A program made the translations under genes and the position numbers. Below, piece after piece: positions 1-9,144 of a DNA stretch of 64,000 nucleotides. Numbering within the stretch: position 1 is the stretch's first letter; the number at the start of each line of letters is the position of its first letter. Location of the stretch: NCBI RefSeq assembly GCF_000686025.1, contig NZ_JMLQ01000010.1:1-64000 (forward strand), read 5' to 3'. Under the pieces are notes generated by a model. It saw only the letters and a list, made by a program, of their open reading frames with translations, was not told the DNA's origin and did not search any database. Source of the DNA: Rhodococcus sp. UNC23MFCrub1.1. GTDB taxonomy: Bacteria > Actinomycetota > Actinomycetes > Mycobacteriales > Mycobacteriaceae.

Positions 1-1302
1 GAAGTCCTCGTCCTGCAGAAGTCCCTGCAGGAAGCCGATGTTCGTCGAGACACCGCGGATACGGAACTCCGCCAACGCCCGCCGCGACCGCGCCACCGCG
101 TCCTCGAACGTGCGACCACGGCAGGTGAGCTTCACCAGCATCGAGTCGAAGTACGCCGACACCTCCGCACCCAACGTCGTCCCGCCGTCGAGACGGATGC
201 CCGCACCGCCCGGCGTCCGATACGCGGTGATACGGCCGGTGTCCGGGCGGAACCCGTTCGCCGGGTCCTCCGTCGTGATGCGGCACTGCATCGCCGCACC
301 CCGGATCCGGATGTCCTCCTGCCGCAACCCCAGATCCGCCAGTGACTCCCCCGAGGCGATCCGCAACTGCGACTGCACCAGGTCGACATCGGTGATCTCC
401 TCGGTCACCGTGTGCTCGACCTGGATCCGCGGATTCATCTCGATGAACACATGGTTACCGTCCCGGTCCACCAGGAACTCCACCGTGCCCGCACACGAGT
501 ACCCGATCTTCCGCGCGAACGCCACAGCGTCACTGCACAACCGGGCACGAAGCTCGTCCGAGATGTTCGGCGCCGGCGCCAGCTCCACCACCTTCTGGTG
601 ACGGCGCTGCACCGAGCAGTCACGCTCGAAGAGATGGATCACATCGCCGTGGGTGTCCGCGAGAATCTGCACCTCGATGTGCCGCGGCTCGACCACCGCC
701 TGCTCCAGGAACACCGTCGCGTCACCGAACGCCGACTCCGCCTCCCGCGCCGCCGCCTCGATCGCCGCACGCAACCCCGACGGCTCCGCAACCCGCCGCA
801 TACCGCGGCCACCGCCGCCCGCGACCGCTTTGACGAACACCGGGAACGTCATCGACTCCGACGCCGCCACCAACGCATCGACGTCCGTCGACGGTTCCGA
901 CGACGCCAACACCGGCAACCCGGCATCCTTCGCCGCCGCGATCGCCCGCGCCTTGTTCCCCGTCAGCTCCAACACCTCCGCCGACGGACCCACGAACGTG
1001 ATCCCCGCCGCCGCACACGCCGCCGCCAACTCCGGATTCTCCGACAGGAACCCGTACCCCGGATAGATCGCGTCCGCACCCGCACGCACCGCCGCGTCGA
1101 CGATCAGATCCACCGACAGGTAGTTGCGCACCGGATGCCCCGGCTCACCGATCTCGTACGCCTCGTCGGCCTTCGTCCGATGCACCGAATTGCGGTCCTC
1201 GAACGGGAACACCGCCACCGTCTGCGCCTCGAGTTCGTACGCCGCACGGAACGCACGGATCGCGATCTCGCCGCGATTGGCCACCAACACCTTCGAAAAC
1301 AT
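1..1302 (-). CDS. pyc: Pyruvate carboxylase, N-terminal part (runs off left edge)
   Basis: Cytoplasmic biotin enzyme that carboxylates pyruvate to oxaloacetate using ATP and bicarbonate. The 434 codons present cover the biotin-carboxylase half. They begin MFSKVLVANRGEIA, followed by the PGYGFLSEN segment, a glycine-rich ATP-grasp loop (GGGGRGM near residue 160), the EVQILAD strand and the EMNPRIQVEHTVTE active-site block. The segment GHPVRNYLSVD after the N-terminal strand is typical of Pyc rather than of acetyl-CoA carboxylase. The carboxyltransferase and biotinyl domains would lie left of the window. The ATG at 1302 is preceded on the minus strand by a purine-rich GAGGGG stretch. The reading frame stays open to base 1. 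Identification is confident; only the length is unknown. Confidence 0.93.
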   Translation of the reverse strand, partial: MFSKVLVANRGEIAIRAFRAAYELEAQTVAVFPFEDRNSVHRTKADEAYEIGEPGHPVRNYLSVDLIVDAAVRAGADAIYPGYGFLSENPELAAACAAAGITFVGPSAEVLELTGNKARAIAAAKDAGLPVLASSEPSTDVDALVAASESMTFPVFVKAVAGGGGRGMRRVAEPSGLRAAIEAAAREAESAFGDATVFLEQAVVEPRHIEVQILADTHGDVIHLFERDCSVQRRHQKVVELAPAPNISDELRARLCSDAVAFARKIGYSCAGTVEFLVDRDGNHVFIEMNPRIQVEHTVTEEITDVDLVQSQLRIASGESLADLGLRQEDIRIRGAAMQCRITTEDPANGFRPDTGRITAYRTPGGAGIRLDGGTTLGAEVSAYFDSMLVKLTCRGRTFEDAVARSRRALAEFRIRGVSTNIGFLQGLLQDEDF

Positions 1303-1387
1303 CTGTACTACGCCCCTCTTCATGCCGACGTCAGCCGCGCTCACGCACTGGTCAGCTGCTCACACACGTTCAATCCACCCGTCGAGC

Positions 1388-2554
1388 TCAGAACACTTGC
1401 CGGTACAGCTCCTCGATCTGCTGCGCCGTGGGGACCACCGGGTTGTTGTTCGGCGAGCCCGAGGCGAGTGCCTGCTCCGCCATCAACGGGACGAGCTTCT
1501 CCCATTTGTCCGCATCGAGACCGTGTGTGCTGGGGGACGGTACTTCGACTGTTGCGCAGAGGTTCTCGATGTAGGTGACCAGCGCTGCCGAGGCCACGTC
1601 GTCGCTGTCACCCTCATGTGCGGCGCCGAGTTGCCGCGCGCACTCCGCGTACCGCTCCGGGGCGCCGGGGATGGAGAATGCGGTGACGGCGGGCAGCAGC
1701 ATCGCGTTCGACAAGCCGTGTGCGACATGGAAGTGGCCACCGATGGGTCGGCTCATGCCGTGCACCAGGCACACACTGGCGTTGGAGAACGCCATGCCGG
1801 CCTGGGTGGATGCGGCCATCATCGCGGCGCGCGCCTCGGCGTCGTCCCCGTCGGTGTACGCGCGTACGAGGAACCGTCCGATGGTGCGCATGGCGTTGAG
1901 GGCCAACGCATCGGAGATCGGGTTCGCCTTCGTGCTGACGTACGCCTCGATGGCGTGGGTCAACGCGTCGACACCGGTGTCCGCGGTGAGGCGTGGCGGC
2001 ATGGACATCGTGAGTTCGGGGTCGACGACGGAGGCGATGGGGAGGAAGGACAGGCCGGGGCACAGCATCTTCTCGTCCGACTCGCTGTCGGTGATGACGG
2101 TGAACTGCGTTGCTTCCGAACCGCTTCCGGCCGTGGTCGGGATGGCGATGATGGGCAGCGCCGGTCCGGTGTACGGGCCGGGTGCCTTGTAGTCGCGCAT
2201 GACGCCGCCGCCCTTGCTCAGCACCGACAGTGCCTTCGCGGTGTCCATGGGGCTCCCGCCGCCGAAGCCGATGACGGCGTCCGCGTCGTGCGCTGCGACG
2301 GCGGCGACCCCGGCGGTGAGGGAGTCGGTGGTGGGGTCGGGAACCGTCTCGGCGAACAGCGCGCCGGTCTTGCCGGCGGCCGCGATGATGCCCATGACGC
2401 GGTCCGCTGCACCCGTGCTGACCATGAACTTGTCGGTCACGAGGAGGGGGCGCTCGACTCCGAGGTCGTCGAGTACCTGGCCGAGGTCCTCGACGGCGCC
2501 GGGTCCCATACGCAGGAAGCGGGGAAAGGAAATGTGAAAAGGCATGTCCGCCAT
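1388..2554 (-). CDS. Iron-containing alcohol dehydrogenase
   Basis: Group III (iron-type) alcohol dehydrogenase of about 388 residues, expected to oxidise or reduce an alcohol/aldehyde pair with NAD(P). Visible are the nucleotide-binding GGGSPMDTAK loop, the following PTTAGSGSE segment, and the metal-binding pattern: Asp in DTGVDALTHA, then the His-rich GMSRPIGGHFHVAHG block. The frame is open upstream to 2608. I chose the ATG at 2554 (MADMPFHISF) because homologues normally begin at this point; an ATG at 2545 is equally possible, and none has a strong ribosome site. It lies 164 bases downstream of the PucR-like gene on the same strand and may be controlled by it. The substrate cannot be read from the sequence; maleylacetate reductases belong to the same superfamily. 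Confidence 0.88.
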   Translation of the reverse strand: MADMPFHISFPRFLRMGPGAVEDLGQVLDDLGVERPLLVTDKFMVSTGAADRVMGIIAAAGKTGALFAETVPDPTTDSLTAGVAAVAAHDADAVIGFGGGSPMDTAKALSVLSKGGGVMRDYKAPGPYTGPALPIIAIPTTAGSGSEATQFTVITDSESDEKMLCPGLSFLPIASVVDPELTMSMPPRLTADTGVDALTHAIEAYVSTKANPISDALALNAMRTIGRFLVRAYTDGDDAEARAAMMAASTQAGMAFSNASVCLVHGMSRPIGGHFHVAHGLSNAMLLPAVTAFSIPGAPERYAECARQLGAAHEGDSDDVASAALVTYIENLCATVEVPSPSTHGLDADKWEKLVPLMAEQALASGSPNNNPVVPTAQQIEELYRQVF

Positions 2555-2718
2555 CGTGTCGTGCGATTGAGCACCGGTCAAAGGGCAGTCTCGCCCGTTC
2601 GCGTGCACATGTGCACGCGCCCGTCATAGTGCGGCGGCCTCTCCCCTCGTTCAGCCTTAACGCGACGCCGTTCCGGCGAACCGCATCCTATTGGTCTGCG
2701 GCGCTACCCGTGGCCGGC

Positions 2719-3912
2719 TCAGGAAGCGTCGTCGAGCCTGTGGCGCGCGGCGAGATGCAGTTCGAGCAGATCCGCGAACACCAGCGGGTTACGGCCGGTC
2801 AGTTCGTGAATGCGCTTCGCCCGGAGCGCGACAGTGTTCACGTGCACGAACAACCGTGTGGCGGCACGTGCCTGCGAAAGGTTGCACTCCGCTAGAGCAT
2901 CAAGGGTGTCCAGAAGTTGCGGTCGGTTCGACAAAGCTCCGATCCGGTCGTGGACGAACTCTCTGCGCGCTGCCGGGTCCGAGCACAGGAGGACATCGAG
3001 CAGGGCTTCCCGGTGATGCCACACACGATGGGCCTCACCGCTCCTACGGGCCACCTCGCGGACCTTGATCGCATGTCGATACGAGTCGTGGCCGGACCGC
3101 AGACTCGCAACCACGTCGCCCACGTAGGCACCGGTACAGTCACGGGCCTTCACCAGGTCGTTCAGCACTGCCTCCAGTGAGGACGGCGGGCGTCCGTCAT
3201 CGGTCCGGAGGAACAGCACCACGAACCCGTCGCCCGCGCGGGAGATCACCGTCCCGGGCACGGACGCCTCCAACGCGGTGACTGCGCGCCGGCGAAAGCG
3301 CTGATCGGCCAGCGGGTCTGCGGTGTCAGCGAGGTCGAGGACGGCGCACACACAGGCGCGGTCCGACTCGATGTTCAACACGTCTGCCCACCGGTCGATG
3401 TCCGACTGCTCGACGGACAGTCCTCGTGTCAGCGCAGTGGTCAGCTCCTCCTCGGCTCGGGATCGGATCGCGTCGAGCGCCGACGACGCGTCGCGGTAGG
3501 AATCGATCATCGAGTTGGTCAGAGCGTCGAAACACGACAAAGCGCGCTCTGTGCGCGCCGTCTCGGCGGGTTCGGTCTGCGACCGCTGCACGTGCAGCAG
3601 AACCACACGTTCCGTGGATCGAAATGCCTGGATCACCGACTCCAGTGGCACACCCTGCCTGGCTCTGAGCTCGCCGAGCTCGCGTGCGTGGGCGAGTTCC
3701 GAGGAGCTCGGGTTGTCGCTGCGCTCGAGGCACCCCAACACCACGACGACGTTCATGCGAACGAAGTGCTCGAGTTCGGTGTGGTCGAACAGTTCGCTGG
3801 TGTAGCCGCGGTAGGTGTTCCAAATAAGATCGGACGCATCTCGGGTCAACACCTCGACCGTGCCTCTGAGTTCAGCCACAGGACCACCATACTGTGGGAA
3901 CCCCACACTCAC
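2719..3912 (-). CDS. PucR/CdaR-type transcriptional regulator
   Basis: DNA-binding regulator of about 397 residues. The C-terminal 60 residues contain the PucR-type helix-turn-helix: LLDTLDALAECNLSQARAA, then the HVNTVALRAKRI recognition helix, then LTGRNPL. The N-terminal 170 residues are helical and resemble the sensor segment seen in this family; the middle resembles a degenerate cyclase-like fold. Such proteins usually control a neighbouring catabolic operon. Here the divergent operon at 4005-8083 and the co-directional alcohol dehydrogenase are the natural targets. The frame starts at a GTG (3912), but a GTG at 3879 has a better GGTGG ribosome site. A 6-bp inverted repeat overlaps the first codons of the longer version, which favours the shorter start. 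Confidence 0.85.
   Translation of the reverse strand: MSVGFPQYGGPVAELRGTVEVLTRDASDLIWNTYRGYTSELFDHTELEHFVRMNVVVVLGCLERSDNPSSSELAHARELGELRARQGVPLESVIQAFRSTERVVLLHVQRSQTEPAETARTERALSCFDALTNSMIDSYRDASSALDAIRSRAEEELTTALTRGLSVEQSDIDRWADVLNIESDRACVCAVLDLADTADPLADQRFRRRAVTALEASVPGTVISRAGDGFVVLFLRTDDGRPPSSLEAVLNDLVKARDCTGAYVGDVVASLRSGHDSYRHAIKVREVARRSGEAHRVWHHREALLDVLLCSDPAARREFVHDRIGALSNRPQLLDTLDALAECNLSQARAATRLFVHVNTVALRAKRIHELTGRNPLVFADLLELHLAARHRLDDAS
3893..3907. promoter_or_regulatory. Inverted repeat between divergent genes, candidate operator
   Basis: TGTGGG, three bases, CCCACA: a perfect 6-bp inverted repeat. It lies between the PucR-like gene and the divergent catabolic operon, whose first gene starts at 4005. 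Position and symmetry suggest an operator for the PucR-like protein. This is inference; no experimental site is known to me. Confidence 0.35.
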
Positions 3913-4004
3913 CGTGCGGTGAACAGTGGTGCATGCATCGGTGTCGGTCCGGCTCGTGTGCGACCACGCTATATGTCACAGGTCACATCACAGAAGGAGT
4001 GCAG

Positions 4005-5060
4005 ATGAGTATCACCCAGGAGTCCCGTCCCCCGTCCGCCGCGTTCGACGGTGTCGACGCGATCGAGGACGCACTCGCCACGCCGTCGCCCGATCTGATC
4101 GAGGCGATGTCGACGATCGACGGCGACATCGTCGTTCTCGGTGTCGGAGGGAAGGTGGGTCCCAGCGTGGCGGCGATGGCCAAGCGCGCCGCCGAAGCAG
4201 CCGGTGTGCACAAGCATGTGTTCGGTGTCGCTCGTTTCACCGATCCGCGCAGCAGGGAGTTCCTCGAACGGAACGGCGTCGAGTGCGTAGCCGCTGATCT
4301 GACCGATGACGAGCAGCTGCAGAAGCTTCCGGACGCCGCGAACGTCATCTACATGGCAGGCCACAAGTTCGGTACGACGGGCAACGAATCGTTCACCTGG
4401 TCGATGAATTCCTATCTGCCGGGCCGTGTGGCGACGCGGTACCGCGACAGCAGGATCGTCGCGTTCTCCACACTCGTCACCTACCCGCTCGCCGATGTCA
4501 CCACCGGGGGATCCCGCGAGAACGACCCGTCCGGCCCCATCGGCGAGTACGCCGCCTCGTGCGTCGGACGGGAACGCATCTTCGAGCACCACTCCAAGCA
4601 ATTCGGTACGCCCGTCCTCCTGTTCCGGCTCGGGTACTCCATCGAGACGCGATACGGAGTACTGCAGGAGATCGCCCAGGCAGTCAAGGACGGCGTCGAG
4701 ATACCTCTGGAAATGGGCCATGCCAGCGTCATCTGGCAGCGCGACGTCGCCGACTACGCCATCCGCTCACTGACACTCACGCAGTCACCCCCGAGACGGC
4801 TCAACATCACCGGTCCCGAGATCGTCTCGATCCGATGGCTCGCGCATCGGTTCGGTGAGAAGCTCGGGCGCGAGCCCATCTTCTCCGGACGCGAGACCGG
4901 GACCGCCTACGTCATGGACGGTTCCGCACTTCAGGCCGAGTTCGGTTTCCCCACGACCACGCTGTCCACGATGATCGACGCAGTGGCGGCGTGGGTCGCC
5001 GACAGCGGTGACACACTCGGCAAGCCCACCAAGTTCCAGCAGCGCCAGGGCCTGTTCTGA
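4005..5060 (+). CDS. NAD(P)-dependent epimerase/dehydratase-like protein
   Basis: Extended short-chain dehydrogenase-like protein, 351 residues. The dinucleotide-binding loop GVGGKVGP (near residue 47) follows a hydrophobic strand. ADLTDDEQL and YMAGHKFG match the cofactor-binding region of epimerases, and FRLGYSIE and LNITGPE match the substrate half. The usual YxxxK catalytic pair reads YAASC here (GEYAASCVGRE), so the Lys is missing at that spacing. It may be a cofactor-binding protein with altered chemistry. The ATG at 4005 has an AGAAGGAG ribosome site six bases upstream, which decides this start over an upstream frame opening at 3894. It is the first gene of a four-gene operon and overlaps the next start by one base (TGATG). 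Confidence 0.8.
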   Translation: MSITQESRPPSAAFDGVDAIEDALATPSPDLIEAMSTIDGDIVVLGVGGKVGPSVAAMAKRAAEAAGVHKHVFGVARFTDPRSREFLERNGVECVAADLTDDEQLQKLPDAANVIYMAGHKFGTTGNESFTWSMNSYLPGRVATRYRDSRIVAFSTLVTYPLADVTTGGSRENDPSGPIGEYAASCVGRERIFEHHSKQFGTPVLLFRLGYSIETRYGVLQEIAQAVKDGVEIPLEMGHASVIWQRDVADYAIRSLTLTQSPPRRLNITGPEIVSIRWLAHRFGEKLGREPIFSGRETGTAYVMDGSALQAEFGFPTTTLSTMIDAVAAWVADSGDTLGKPTKFQQRQGLF

Positions 5061-5824
5061 TGACACAGCAGATGGACCGCGACGTCTCGTCCACCGCCGC
5101 CGCAGACGCACCCGACGGCGCACTGATCAACGTGATCGCGGTGGACCGCGCCGACCTCACCGAATTCGACAGTTGGTACTCCACCGAGCATTTCCCGGAA
5201 CGGCTGGCAGTGAGTGGTTTCCGCACAGCACGGCGATTCGTCGAGCATCCGGACCGCGGCCGGCAGCTGGCGGAGTTCCTGTCGATCTACGAGACGGACA
5301 CCGTCGACACCCTGACCAGTTCGGAATACCTCGCCGCACTGAACTCGCCGACACCACGCACCACGGCCGCCGTGGCACTGTTCAAGGAGAACGAACGCAC
5401 CGTCGGTCGCCTTCGTCATCGCCGCGGAGTCGGCCGCACAGGCGACGTTCTGCTCGGACGCATCACCTGCAGTCCCGATGGCGCCGACGCGATCGTTCGG
5501 AACCTGGTCGACGTCGCCCGCTCGATCATCGACGACGGGGTCGCCGACGGAGTGACGATCTACGAATCCGACCCGGTCGCGACGTCGGCCAAGGACGACA
5601 CCGCCGAGGGACAGGCCGTCGGCGACCGACGCCAGGCACCGGAAAACGAGTCCACCGTCTCGTTGTTCGTGATCGTGGAACGCCACGGATCACTCGAACC
5701 TGCACCCATCGACGCATTCATCGACACCGTGTCCGCACTGGGTTCACCCGCCCGGTGGTCGACCTACCGACTCGTGAGCGACCAACGGGCGACAACCCCG
5801 CCCACATCCCGAGAGGACAACTGA
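5060..5824 (+). CDS. EthD/ABM-like dimeric alpha-beta barrel protein
   Basis: Protein of 254 residues with no clear catalytic motif. The N-terminal half has the pattern of EthD-like ferredoxin folds: a first strand ALINVIAV, then DLTEFDSWYSTEHFPERL, a helix of the kind containing the conserved W/Y-x-x-EH element, then FRTARRFVEH. The second half (strand VSLFVIVERHG near residue 200) looks like a second, more degenerate copy. EthD-like proteins accompany oxidative degradation pathways, and their exact roles are often unknown. Translation is probably coupled to the preceding gene through the TGATG overlap; an alternative ATG is at 5072. The function is not established. Confidence 0.6.
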   Translation: MTQQMDRDVSSTAAADAPDGALINVIAVDRADLTEFDSWYSTEHFPERLAVSGFRTARRFVEHPDRGRQLAEFLSIYETDTVDTLTSSEYLAALNSPTPRTTAAVALFKENERTVGRLRHRRGVGRTGDVLLGRITCSPDGADAIVRNLVDVARSIIDDGVADGVTIYESDPVATSAKDDTAEGQAVGDRRQAPENESTVSLFVIVERHGSLEPAPIDAFIDTVSALGSPARWSTYRLVSDQRATTPPTSREDN

Positions 5825-5828
5825 ACCC

Positions 5829-6731
5829 ATGCGTATCGCGAACCACGACGACCGCCTGACACTGCTGACCGCAGACGCCGCCATCGACGTCGCAACCGCC
5901 AGCGACGGCCTCTTCGATCACCGAATCGAACACATCTACGACAGGTGGGACGAGTTCGTCGCCTGGTGCCTCCAGCACGACTCCCACGCACCGTCGCACG
6001 ACGCTGACGCCACAGGCACAGGAGAGCCGGCTGCCGGCGCCGTCAGTCCCCGACCGCGCCAGATCTTCGGAGTAGGCCTGAACTACGTCGACCACGCCGC
6101 CGAAGCAGGCTCCCCACTACCCGAAGTCCCGCTGCTGTTCACCAAATTCGCGTCCTCACTCGCAGGACCGAATGCAGACATCACGCTCACCGGTCCCAGC
6201 GTCGACTGGGAAGTCGAACTCGTGGTCGTCATCGGCCGCCGCTGCGACAAGGTGAACCGCGCCGATGCCTGGAGCCACGTCGCGGGTGTGACCGTGGGGC
6301 AGGACATCTCCGATCGCGACGTACAGCTGCAGGGGGCCAACCCGCAGTACAGCTTCGGGAAGTCCTTCGAGAACTTCGCCCCGATCGGCCCAGTCCTCGT
6401 CACACCAGACGAATTCGACGACCCGGACTCGCTCGCACTTCAGTGCTCAGTCAACGGAGAGATCATGCAGGACGGCACCTCGTCGAACCTGGTGTTCCCT
6501 GTCTCCGAGCTCGTCGAGTACATCTCAGCTCGCGTCACCCTCTTCCCCGGGGACCTCATCTTCACAGGTACTCCAGCAGGCGTCGGTCTGGGCCGCTCCC
6601 CGCAACGGTATCTACGCGCCGGTGACGTCATCGTCAGCACCATCGAAGGTATCGGTGAGATGACCAACACGGTGGTCGATCCCGTCCACGCGAGTGAGAC
6701 CCCAGTCACGCACGCCGCGAGCGTCCGATGA
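5829..6731 (+). CDS. Fumarylacetoacetate hydrolase family protein
   Basis: 300-residue protein of the FAH superfamily, which contains hydrolases, isomerases and decarboxylases acting on 2-oxo-4-enoates and acylpyruvates from aromatic or sugar-acid degradation. Visible are the family entry segment GVGLNYVDHA, the metal-binding glutamates in DWEVELVVVIG (near residue 125), the Asp in VGQDISDRD (near 158), KSFENFAPIGP and the C-terminal FTGTPAGVGLGR loop. The ATG lies four bases after the previous stop, with GAGAGG about ten bases upstream. It overlaps the transporter gene by four bases (ATGA). The operon context suggests it cleaves or isomerises a late intermediate of the same catabolic route. 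Confidence 0.9.
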   Translation: MRIANHDDRLTLLTADAAIDVATASDGLFDHRIEHIYDRWDEFVAWCLQHDSHAPSHDADATGTGEPAAGAVSPRPRQIFGVGLNYVDHAAEAGSPLPEVPLLFTKFASSLAGPNADITLTGPSVDWEVELVVVIGRRCDKVNRADAWSHVAGVTVGQDISDRDVQLQGANPQYSFGKSFENFAPIGPVLVTPDEFDDPDSLALQCSVNGEIMQDGTSSNLVFPVSELVEYISARVTLFPGDLIFTGTPAGVGLGRSPQRYLRAGDVIVSTIEGIGEMTNTVVDPVHASETPVTHAASVR

Positions 6732-8083
6732 GCACACCGGAAGTTTCCGACGCAACACTGCCCGCGGCGAAACTCAACGCCGAGAACGCCTACACACCAC
6801 GAGAACGCAAAGTAGTCCTCACGTTCGCCATCATCGGCGCGCTGATCGAGAGCATGGAACTCAATCTCCTCAGCTACCCCCTGCGAGACCTGTCCAACTC
6901 GTTCGACGTGTCGACCCAAGCAGTGGTCACCGTGATCACCCTGCAGAGCATCGCGTCGATCGCCGGCGGCTTCATCTTCGGATGGACCGCAGACAAATGG
7001 GGGCGGCGCCCCACCTACGTCGCCTTCACCACCATCTACGGAACGCTCGCCATCCTCGGCGCCTTCCTGACCAACTTCGAACTGTTCACCATCACCCGCA
7101 TCGTCGCCGGCATCGCGATGGGAGGTGCCTTCGGTGTCATCTTCGCGATGTTCACCGAGACCTGGAAGACCAAGAACCGCGGCCTGATGGGCAGTGTCCT
7201 TCAAGGCATGTTCATCTGCGGCACACTCATCACACAGGCAATCCTGTTCGCCACCATCACCTCGTTCGGATCGAACAACGGATGGCGTACAGGGTTCGTC
7301 ATCATCGGCGCGATGAGCGTCGGCATCGGCGTCGTCGCCTTCCGCTCATTGCCAGAATCCAAACTGTGGCGCGCCGCCCGCGATGCCGACACCGCGCCCA
7401 GTCCACAACAGACCCACGTGGACGAATCGGACGAGCGGACCGCCACACCCGTGCCCCCGCCCACCGAACACAGGACACGCGTCATTTTCGGCGGGTTGAT
7501 CCTCACCCTGGCCACAACCGGAATCTTCGCAGCGAGCTACTGCTACATCACATTCGGTCCCACCTACCTCCGCGAATACGCCGGCCTGTCACTCGGATGG
7601 TCGACCATCGTCCTGTCGATCGGAACCCTGCTCGGAATCGCTTCCTACATCACCTTCGGCGCACTCTCCGATCGAATCGGTCGCCGAGGCTCCACCTTCT
7701 GGTCCTGCGCTGTGGGCGTACTCGGGTTCGGACTGTTCCTGGCCATCGGGTCCGACACGGAAACACCGCAGGGAACAGGTGACACATGGACCGTCGCCAC
7801 CGCCGCCCTCGCGGGCGCGGCAATCGGATACGCAGGATTCGGCGTCATCGGCACCTGGATCTCCGAGTTCTACCCCACCCGGTACCGGGCGCTCGGATCA
7901 GGCGCCACCTACTACGTCGCCCGAGGAGTGGGATCCGGCCTCTTCCCCCTCTTCGCACTCATGGCAGCGGACGGGAACGTGCACCGCGCAATGGGCTTCG
8001 GAATCATCGGCGCCATCGTCGGCATGATCGGATGCCTGTTCGTCCCGGACACGAGAGACAAGGTCATCACCACCGGCTCGTAG
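6728..8083 (+). CDS. MFS transporter, metabolite/H+ symporter type
   Basis: 451-residue major facilitator with about twelve membrane helices. The conserved loop-2 motif reads GWTADKWGRRP (near residue 85) and its second-half counterpart GALSDRIGRRG (near 315). A long hydrophilic loop (residues about 215-250) separates the two halves. The N-terminal pattern, with acidic E..ELNLLSYPL in helix 1, resembles uptake carriers for organic or aromatic acids. It is the last gene of the operon beginning at 4005, and its start overlaps the FAH stop. It probably imports the substrate degraded by the upstream enzymes. The substrate is not identifiable from sequence. Confidence 0.87.
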   Translation: MSTPEVSDATLPAAKLNAENAYTPRERKVVLTFAIIGALIESMELNLLSYPLRDLSNSFDVSTQAVVTVITLQSIASIAGGFIFGWTADKWGRRPTYVAFTTIYGTLAILGAFLTNFELFTITRIVAGIAMGGAFGVIFAMFTETWKTKNRGLMGSVLQGMFICGTLITQAILFATITSFGSNNGWRTGFVIIGAMSVGIGVVAFRSLPESKLWRAARDADTAPSPQQTHVDESDERTATPVPPPTEHRTRVIFGGLILTLATTGIFAASYCYITFGPTYLREYAGLSLGWSTIVLSIGTLLGIASYITFGALSDRIGRRGSTFWSCAVGVLGFGLFLAIGSDTETPQGTGDTWTVATAALAGAAIGYAGFGVIGTWISEFYPTRYRALGSGATYYVARGVGSGLFPLFALMAADGNVHRAMGFGIIGAIVGMIGCLFVPDTRDKVITTGS

Positions 8084-8091
8084 AAGTACTC

Positions 8092-8134
8092 GACACCCCC
8101 GGACCCGTCTCAGGCGTTCGGGGGTGCCGGTTTT
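8092..8134 (+). terminator. Rho-independent terminator after the catabolic operon
   Basis: Arms at 8092-8104 (ACACCCCCG core) and 8116-8128 (CGGGGGTG core) enclose an 11-base loop and are followed by GGTTTT. It starts nine bases after the transporter stop codon. Confidence 0.7.
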
Positions 8135-8489
8135 GGCGGAGCCGACCCCGACTGTGTCTACAGCGGCCAATCGGTTCGACTGTCATCGCACCATGGTTCG
8201 CGAGGCTCCGGCCACCAGGCGCCGCCACCGCCATATGTCAGGCGAGTACGCCAGTCGAAGACGGCGACACCAGAAAACGAGGCCTCGGGTAGGCGTGCAG
8301 AACTTTGATGCCTGGATCAGCGGTCGCGCGACTGCCTGTGACCTCCCGCCGTGTCGAGTTGTGCGTGCACTCGGGTGGCGTGGTTCGCGCCGGCCTGCCG
8401 GGGTTCCCGATCCCGACCGACTGATCGTCCGGGGACGGGTAGGACACACATCGAGCCTGATTCCTGCTGAGCTCGCCAAGCGCTCGACA
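8135..8489. other. Gene-free stretch
   Basis: Between the operon terminator and the TetR gene I see no frame with actinobacterial codon pattern, no ribosome site with a credible start, and no RNA gene. Short open frames on both strands are Arg/Pro-rich and look spurious. Confidence 0.5.
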
Positions 8490-9083
8490 TCATGTCGGCG
8501 CAGTCGAGTGAGAGTGGGTGATCTGCGTTTGCACGACCGGCAGTAGCACGTCCACGACGAGGTCGATGACGTCGTCGATCCGCTCGGAGGGCAATCGCCC
8601 GGAAACGATCAACGACCCGATACCCTCGGTCGTCGCAGTCAACATGTAGACCAACGCGCCGGGCGGACCCGATGCAGTGTCTCCGATCAATTTCCGACCC
8701 TCAGCGAAGAATCGCGCGGCAGCAGCATCTGCCGACGAATGTGCCACTCGGGCCTCTTTCGAGAACATCAGCTCGACCAGAGCACCGTTCGCGGATGCGA
8801 AACCGATATGTCCGCGTACGTAGGCCGACAATCGTTCGCGACTGGTGGTGCCGGTCGCGGCCTTGTTCAGGATCTCGGTCAGTTCCTCGAATCCTTCTGC
8901 GGCCACTGCATCGAGTAGAGCGTCGAGGTCGGCGAAGTGCCGGCGCGGAGCGGCGTGGCTGACTCCGAGTCGCGCAGCCAGACCACGCATGGTCACCCCG
9001 CGCATGCCGTCGGTAAGGAGGACCTGTCGTGCGGTGGTCAACAACTCAGCGCGCAACGATCCGTGGTGGTACGGGGACGGCAT
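8490..9083 (-). CDS. TetR-family transcriptional regulator
   Basis: About 197 residues. The N-terminal domain has the TetR helix-turn-helix: LLTTARQVLLTDG, then VTMRGLAARLGVSHAAPRRHFADLDALL. The C-terminal part is a helical ligand-binding and dimerisation domain. The frame opens at 9119, but that would place the first codons across the -35 element of the divergent SDR promoter. The ATG at 9083 (MPSPYHHGSL) is therefore preferred and matches the usual start of this subgroup. It probably represses the divergent SDR gene and itself from the shared 61-base intergenic region. The ligand is unknown. Confidence 0.9.
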   Translation of the reverse strand: MPSPYHHGSLRAELLTTARQVLLTDGMRGVTMRGLAARLGVSHAAPRRHFADLDALLDAVAAEGFEELTEILNKAATGTTSRERLSAYVRGHIGFASANGALVELMFSKEARVAHSSADAAAARFFAEGRKLIGDTASGPPGALVYMLTATTEGIGSLIVSGRLPSERIDDVIDLVVDVLLPVVQTQITHSHSTAPT

Positions 9084-9109
9084 ATCGTCAGCATACCCCG
9101 ATGTATCCA

Positions 9110-9138
9110 TTGACAACAAAGTATCTAGTGCCTACATT
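9110..9138 (+). promoter_or_regulatory. Near-consensus promoter for the SDR gene
   Basis: TTGACA at 9110-9115 and TACATT at 9133-9138 are separated by exactly 17 bases. The downstream ATG is at 9145, six bases after the -10 box, which places the expected transcription start at or next to the A of the start codon. A leaderless mRNA is likely. Confidence 0.65.
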
Positions 9139-9144
9139 TCGATC

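Noticed and set aside
412-1578. 388-codon plus-strand frame at the left edge
   Set aside because: It is Arg/His-rich and antisense to pyc, whose biotin-carboxylase motifs are clear. It even runs into the alcohol dehydrogenase gene.
8183-8479. 98-codon minus-strand frame between the MFS and TetR genes
   Set aside because: It has no ribosome site and an Arg/Ser/Pro-rich translation with no recognisable segment. Competing frames on the other strand look equally poor.
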